Origin: Ulota crispa
Taxonomy: Eukaryota > Streptophyta > Bryopsida > Orthotrichales > Orthotrichaceae
Direction: 5' to 3'
Assembly (NCBI GenBank): GCA_963920765.1
Contig: OY987242.1
Location: 38,092,002 to 38,156,001 of the forward strand
Length of the DNA: 64,000 nt
Program-made: the position numbers and the translations under genes
Notes under the pieces: generated by a model
The model's database searches: none
What the model was told of the DNA's origin: nothing
Seen by the model: the letters and a program-made list of their open reading frames with translations, nothing else
Shown here: in pieces, positions 58,935 through 64,000 of the stretch
Position numbering within the stretch: the stretch's first letter is position 1
Layout: each line of letters begins with the position of its first letter

Positions 58935-59230
58935 TGGCATCTTATTACTTTGCATCACTTATATTCTATTTTTACTACCAATCCCAACATATATAGCATA
59001 CCAAAATTCAATTCCAAAAAATCAAAACCCAAATTTTAGTGAATTTTTTTGTTTAACACCCATGAATTTACAAGAAATGTGATTGAAAAATATTGGTGAT
59101 GGAATTTTAAAATTGGATTGCATGGATGTATAGGAAATATCCATGTGCACGTTTTCCAAGTTAAAAATTACCCCCTTAAGTAACAAAATTTTGATTTGCA
59201 AAACATTCAATGTAACATGTAATATGCCCA
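58935..59230. mobile_element. Half copy of the CAGTG foldback family
   Basis: gcataccaaaattcaattcc, ttggattgcatggatgtat and gaaatatccatgtgcacg match one arm of the foldbacks at 14.5 and 35.4 kb. The opposite arm is absent. The GC-richer stretch just before it (58,650-58,860) holds no gene I can support. Confidence 0.5.
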
Positions 59231-59262
59231 AATTTTGTAAAACAAGTATTTTTATGTTTTAA

Positions 59263-60165
59263 CCCTTTAATGACCACACCCATTTTCCCAAAATCTACTA
59301 GAAACCAAGGCAATAAAATTAGATGTGCATTTGAATCATATATGGACCCAATTTGAATAATCCAACCATACAAACGTGAAGGACACCTTCTTTGTTGTCA
59401 TGTATCAAAATGTTGGCTAGATCTACCTTTGGAGGTGAAATATTATAATGATTGAGTGAGCTGTATATGGAAAACCTCTAGTTTATCATGCTTGAGTGGT
59501 TTTGAATGTTAACGCTTCATGCAAGCTTTGGTTGAGAAGTGCCTTACATTTCTAAAAACCAAGATTTCCCACCTTTCCAACAAGACTAGTTTCACACAAA
59601 ATAAACAAAAATAGCAATCACAAGGTGTAGCTAATTGGACAAAAAGGGTCAAAAATCCCATTTTCTTTGTTACCCTAAAACAATTCTACAAGAAATTTGA
59701 TAGTTGTTATGGATAATTTGATTGGTGAAAGCAACCAAGAATTGGCCTTAAATGAAGAATGATTTTAAAAAAAAAATGATAGTATCGTTTCAATGGATTC
59801 TCAAATACTACAATTGTACTACTACCATATAGAGAAATAATACAAGCGTATTCCTTAAGCAATTTGAATTTTTTAAAGATTACACAATTAAAATATGGCA
59901 TTCTTCTTGGATGTTTGATGTATTGTGTTGTTGCTTTGATCCATTTTTGACCAAATATGGATACGTATTTTGAGGCCATGATGTATAAACACCATTATTT
60001 ATCAAATCACATATTTGATTCCATTGTTGTTTTTTGGATTGGATGCAAAATTCTTGTGATCACAAGCATTCTTTAAGATCATTTTCCAAATTGTTGAGCG
60101 ATTTTATTGTATAGGCCAATAACTACTCTCCTGAACCAAAATATGGTTTGGTGGTCTCTAAAGGG
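59263..60165. mobile_element. TTAA-flanked element, 903 bp, CCCTTTAATGACC subfamily
   Basis: TTAA at 59259-59262, then CCCTTTAATGACCACACC; the right end is TTTGGTGGTCTCTAAAGGG, then TTAA at 60166-60169. The interior is unlike the 930-bp family. The 90-codon minus-strand frame at 59707-59979 has no recognised motif. Confidence 0.75.
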
Positions 60166-60305
60166 TTAACTAGATTTTCATTAAGTAAACATATCATCAT
60201 GCTCAAAAGTTCAAACTTAGTTGTAGTGTATGAGTTAGATAGAAAATTTGATTGTTACAAAGAAATGTTTATTCTACAAAATTTGTGCACCTTCTTCATC
60301 ATTAA

Positions 60306-61570
60306 CCTCTAAATGCCCAAGGCCTATTTGAGCTTCTTGGAATTTTCATGAAATTGAACAACCAAACAACCTTTTCATAAATTTCATCACGTTTTTTTCA
60401 ACTGTAATCATACAAATTTAAACTAAACATGTTAGAGATTACATGAGAAAAGAAAACACAACAATATCACTTCTAGTTTGAAAGATTATAATGTTTGAAC
60501 ATGAGGGTGTCAAAACTAAAAAAGTGACTTGAAGTCTTCAAATCCTCATTTCACATGTCAAATTTAAAAAATTGGTCACCAAAAAATATGAGGTTTAAAG
60601 TCAACATATGTCTAACTTTACAAGTAGTTTACCCTATTATCATTGGGTCTTATACAAAAAATCAATAAAAAATAGTTATAATACATCAAATGACATGGTT
60701 ATGGTCTCATTTGAAAGATAATCAAGTCAAGGTTTTGTATCAAGTTTCAAATTTGTAAATGAGTGGAGTATGAAATAGTTATCAAGGTCACAATGAGGTA
60801 AGGTCAAGGTTCAACTAAAATTTGAAGTTGCCCTATTATCACTTCCTTACCACTTCCTTAGAAATTTTCATTGTCATACATGATAATATTTTGTCGTTTT
60901 CATCTTTGAACTTCTTTTTCCTTTCCTTGACCTCTATGGTCATCCATAAGTGCTAACTTAGTTGACAATTTTCAATTGTTTTGATATTTTGCAACTAATA
61001 TTGCTTTAGCTAAGGCGCGGGGGCAATAAATTGTATATCTAACTAAGGTCTTCATAGCTAATACACTATATCTTTTGCAAATTTTGATCAAATGGAACAA
61101 AAATTTTACAAGTAGTAAAGGACTCTAAGGCCTTTCTTGCAATACTTGTAAATTTGGATTTGAAACTAAACTCTAAAAGACATGAATTTTTGAAGATAGA
61201 AAATTATAATAGGAGCAAAGTGATTATAGGGTAAACTACTAGTAATCAATTTACAATTTAAAAATCTACTCCTATATTTTTTTCAAATGGATTTCTACTA
61301 TTGATTTTTCTCCAAGCTCTAGTGTATTTGAGGCTCATTTTCAAGATCTTCCAACACTAGAAAATTGAAGAGTGCACTTGACACCTTTGTACAAAATCTT
61401 GAGTAGAAAATTATCAACTTTCATTTTCAAAATCATAATTTTGATGTTGAAAATAGATTTAAAAAAAACTTATATAGAAAAAAGAATACTAAAAATAGTG
61501 ATTTGATAAGGTTTTATTCATCTTCAAAGTTTTATAAAGACCCAAATATGGTTGCTTGGGCATTTAGGGG
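60306..61570. mobile_element. TTAA-flanked element, 1,265 bp, with an inner MITE
   Basis: TTAA at 60302-60305, then CCTCTAAATGCCCAAGGCC; the right end is GGTTGCTTGGGCATTTAGGGG, then TTAA at 61571-61574. An inverse paralogue lies at 26892-28449. At 60624-61239 it contains a separate inverted-repeat insertion that the paralogue lacks. At 60593-60600 it keeps the undisturbed site where the paralogue carries a nested 919-bp element. Confidence 0.8.
60624..61239. mobile_element. MITE nested in a TTAA element
   Basis: GTAGTTTACCCTATTATCA at the left is mirrored by TGATTATAGGGTAAACTAC at the right. The paralogous element at 27.2 kb lacks this 616-bp block, passing from aaattgatt to ggttatgcatgtt, which marks it as an insertion. 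Its duplication was not resolved. Confidence 0.65.
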
Positions 61571-61579
61571 TTAAACAAA

Positions 61580-62403
61580 GATGTCAATATCCCTCTAGGA
61601 AACTCCACAATGTCACTTTAATTTACAACCATGACTCACTTAGATTTTGTTCCAAAGAGGAGAGAAGAAGAGCTTATGTTGGAGAAGAGTTCAATTTTTG
61701 AGAAGTTCAATTTATGAGAAATTATTAAGAAGGTGCTTTTGAAAATTGGTAAGTTTCTATGGAGGTGAAAAACTAGAGTAAACAAACAGTGGGAGCAGCA
61801 AGCTTACAATCTGTAAGCCTTGAGCCGTGAGGGCTGGAGCGAGCAAACCCGCATCCTTGCGCCTTCATATGCAATGTTGCACGGGCTCCATAAGCCTCAT
61901 GTGCGTGGGCTTATTGTCGCGTCCTCGTCAAGGCCTCGTTGTGACCTCCTTCCTCACTAGTTGTTGAGAGTGTGGATTGCAGGAGGGCCCTTCAGTGGGC
62001 AACGAGGAGTGCGCAATGCTGCCTTCTTTGTAGAGAATTGAACTTAGAATAGCTAGCTTGAACATAGACTAATGCATTGCTGCTAAGCTTATGCGTGCAT
62101 CAGCGCATGTGATTGATGTGGCAGGTTTTGGAATTGCAATAGCAATAAGTGCTCCACAAAGTTTTATGTTGATTGCAATTGATTGCGTGGTATGGCCAAG
62201 CATTACAAGGAGATGATTGGCTGAGAATTGCGTGCCGCACAACTATAGCCAAGGGGTGCGGGAGCTGAGACATCAGATTATATACCAACTTGTTGGAATC
62301 CTAATTTTGGGACAATAGGTGGATTTGGCATTAATTGCAAAGACAAATAGACAACCTGGAGGCCGCATACAATAATTAAGTTAGAGAAGATTTGGGAGTG
62401 GCA
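61580..62403. other. Upstream region of the chloroplast-protein gene
   Basis: A moderately GC-rich stretch at 61,785-62,035 (including ccataagcctcatgtgcgtg, which occurs inversely near 58,715) gives way to mixed DNA. No TATA box or other site could be singled out. The short frames here are not accepted. Confidence 0.4.
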
Positions 62404-63028
62404 ATGGCGTGCAGCTGCGTCAAACTTAAGCTTACTTCCAAACTATTGTTGTATGTGCCTTTGGCAGCTCCGTCCATCTCAACGTCTCTGCCTGCAGCTT
62501 CACCCCAAAAATGCAACTGTCACACCACCACTCATGTGGTGAGGGCATTGAAGGATGAGCAAAAAACAACCACAACTCTGCCGCCTCCTCTTCCCACCCT
62601 TGACTTTGATGAGAAGTTGCCTTTGTTTGGTATTCTACAACACCTATAATTGTAAATATATGATTTTTTGTGTGTGTGTATTTATCTCATGGCTACTTTG
62701 GACTCTTTCTCTCTGTCTCTTGTGTACTAGAATACTTTGCTATCTTGTGTTAGAGCTAGAATTGGGTGTTCATGGCGTTGTCAAATTGGCATTTGAAATG
62801 ATAGACATGTTTGTGCGGCTGTTTGAATGTGCGCAGCTCCATTGGTGTTCTATCGCACGTTTCTTGTAGGCACCATTGTAGGCATTAACATAGCGTTGGG
62901 AGCAGACTTTTTGGGGATCACAAGTGCAATCCTATCCTTGAATCCAAAATTCTCATGTGAATTACAAGTGGACATTCTTTATCTCATACATAGTTACAAG
63001 CGTTTCTTGAAAACTAGCAAAGGCTTTG
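62404..63028 (+). CDS. Probable chloroplast protein resembling the N-terminal part of a PsbP-domain protein, two exons, incomplete
   Basis: Exon 1 is 62404-62629 (75 codons plus one base, ending TTTG/GTATTC). Exon 2 is 62870-63028 (after TTTCTTGTAG, ending TTTG/GTAAGA), and the phases agree. The start MACSCVKLKLTSKLLLYVPL followed by a Ser/Thr/Pro-rich stretch looks like a chloroplast transit peptide. Exon 2 gives IALGADFLGITSAILSLNPK then CELQVDILYLIHSYKRFLKT and SKGFG. From memory this resembles the segment just before the PsbP domain in a plant PsbP-domain protein (LDVLYP-GGY-R then EGFEFIYPSSWVGDQ), a thylakoid-lumen group related to photosystem II. The Pro and Gly of that motif are Leu and Ser here. 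Exons for the PsbP domain were not found before 64000, so the gene either continues beyond the window or is truncated. Confidence 0.55.
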
Positions 63029-63064
63029 GTAAGAGGCAGACTCAAGCTCTTCTTCTAATTTAGT

Positions 63065-64000
63065 TGTATTGTGTTTCTGTCCTGTTTGAAGAATATGGCG
63101 TGTGTCACGTTGTCATGAAAGTCTCTATGCATTGGAACTCAATATTGAAACAACACTGACCTTCACAAATGCAAATTCAATCTTGTTTCAATATTGCGTC
63201 CATGACAATATTGTAGGAAATACCGAAACAACATTGCTAGAGTGGACTCCATGTTTACCAACTCAATGTTGTTTTTCTAGTCTTGAATCTTGGACTCTGG
63301 TACATGGGAGTGTCCTAATGCATGGAATGGTGAGTGACTTACATCAGATTGTTCAAAGAACCTAGACAATAGTTGTTGATCATAGTGAGTAGACATGGGG
63401 TCAGGCAATTGTAAGAAATGAAAGGAATGTGTGAAAACACTTCATGTTGATGGCATTTGAGAGTCCATTTTGGACCTGCATTCCACTCATGCAGAGGCAT
63501 TGGAGATGTTTGTGTTGTGGAAGGAACATAATTTGTTTTCCCTCAACCGTGGGCAGGGGATCAAACGTTGCTGTACCAGGCGGTGCAAAGAGGTGAGAAT
63601 GAGAGCTCTCTGGACCTCCCCGTGCTACGGCGGTAGCAGCAGCAACCAAGTCGCCAACCAAGGCCCACAGAGCCTATAGTGGCCTTCAATCTGCCATGAA
63701 CTTTAGGCAAACTTAACTTCTGCGTCATAGTGGCACTACTAGCGGATGGATTCACATAAGCAATTGCTTGCAAATCTTCTGTGTAGTGATGTGCCACAGC
63801 AAGCAAGGTGGCTCTTCTAATATCCAGATGCAACATGCAATGGACAACAATTTGCATGTGAGTGCTTGTTGTTGCTGGACCAGCTAGCTAGCTAGCTTTC
63901 TTGTACTGGTGTAAGAAAAAGAATTAATGTTATATTGTGGAGAGGGACCCAAGTAGATTTGAAAAGCTATGCAATCCGACAGAGGCTGGCCTGATGATAT
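63065..64000. other. End of window, intron or 3' flank of the chloroplast-protein gene
   Basis: A possible acceptor (CTGTTTGAAG at 63083-63092) opens a short frame in the right phase, but it stops soon and does not resemble a PsbP domain. The other frames on both strands (up to 98 codons) have no recognised motifs. Confidence 0.35.

Overview
The window reads as nuclear DNA of a land plant. It carries split genes with GT-AG introns whose products look like a plant five-finger CCCH protein, the N-terminus of plant ICln, and a chloroplast-targeted protein resembling the region before a PsbP domain. These islands sit in very AT-rich DNA packed with non-autonomous DNA transposons. I cannot name the species. 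Spaced genes and many foldback elements would fit a lineage with a medium or large genome, but that is a guess. No rRNA, CRISPR, organellar or bacterial feature was seen, and no retrovirus-like or LTR element was recognised.

Genes. (1) 24.3-25.7 kb (+): a two-exon gene for a trypsin-like domain protein in which the nucleophile serine appears replaced by asparagine. (2) 37.3-39.2 kb: the first coding exon of an ICln (methylosome/PRMT5 partner) homologue on the minus strand, plus unassigned open segments on both strands. (3) 46.35-50.53 kb (-): a complete seven-exon CCCH zinc-finger gene whose exon phases all fit, giving 519 aa. It lies in a strikingly GC-rich island. (4) 62.4-63.0 kb (+): two exons of a probable chloroplast protein; the rest was not found before the window ends.

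Mobile DNA. The most interesting part is a set of about a dozen elements, all bounded by TTAA and starting CCCCTAAAGG or a close variant. They fall into several length classes (72 bp to about 1.3 kb) and have no coding capacity. One is inserted into another, and a second, uninterrupted copy of the host element at 60.6 kb serves as the empty site, which supports TTAA duplication. TTAA target sites with CCC-type ends are the mark of piggyBac-like elements, which are unexpected in a land plant. A second layer is a set of long palindromic elements (300-1,000 bp) starting GGGA or GGAA with 9-bp target duplications (Mutator-like). A third is TA-flanked foldbacks starting CAGTG (823 and 877 bp). There are also PIF/Harbinger-like elements with TTA duplications, a CACTA element with ATA duplication, a pogo-like MITE and a possible SINE. 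Nesting is up to three deep.

Layout. 0-7.6 kb: AT-rich DNA with old tandem repeats. 7.7-10.5 kb: CACTA element. 11.4-21.2 kb: repeats, foldbacks and the first TTAA elements. 24.3-25.7 kb: trypsin-like gene. 26.9-36.8 kb: TTAA and foldback cluster. 37-39.5 kb: gene-bearing stretch. 39.7-44.4 kb: nested elements. 45-51 kb: CCCH gene. 51-59 kb: sparse repeats. 59.3-61.6 kb: TTAA elements. 62.4 kb to the end: chloroplast-protein gene.
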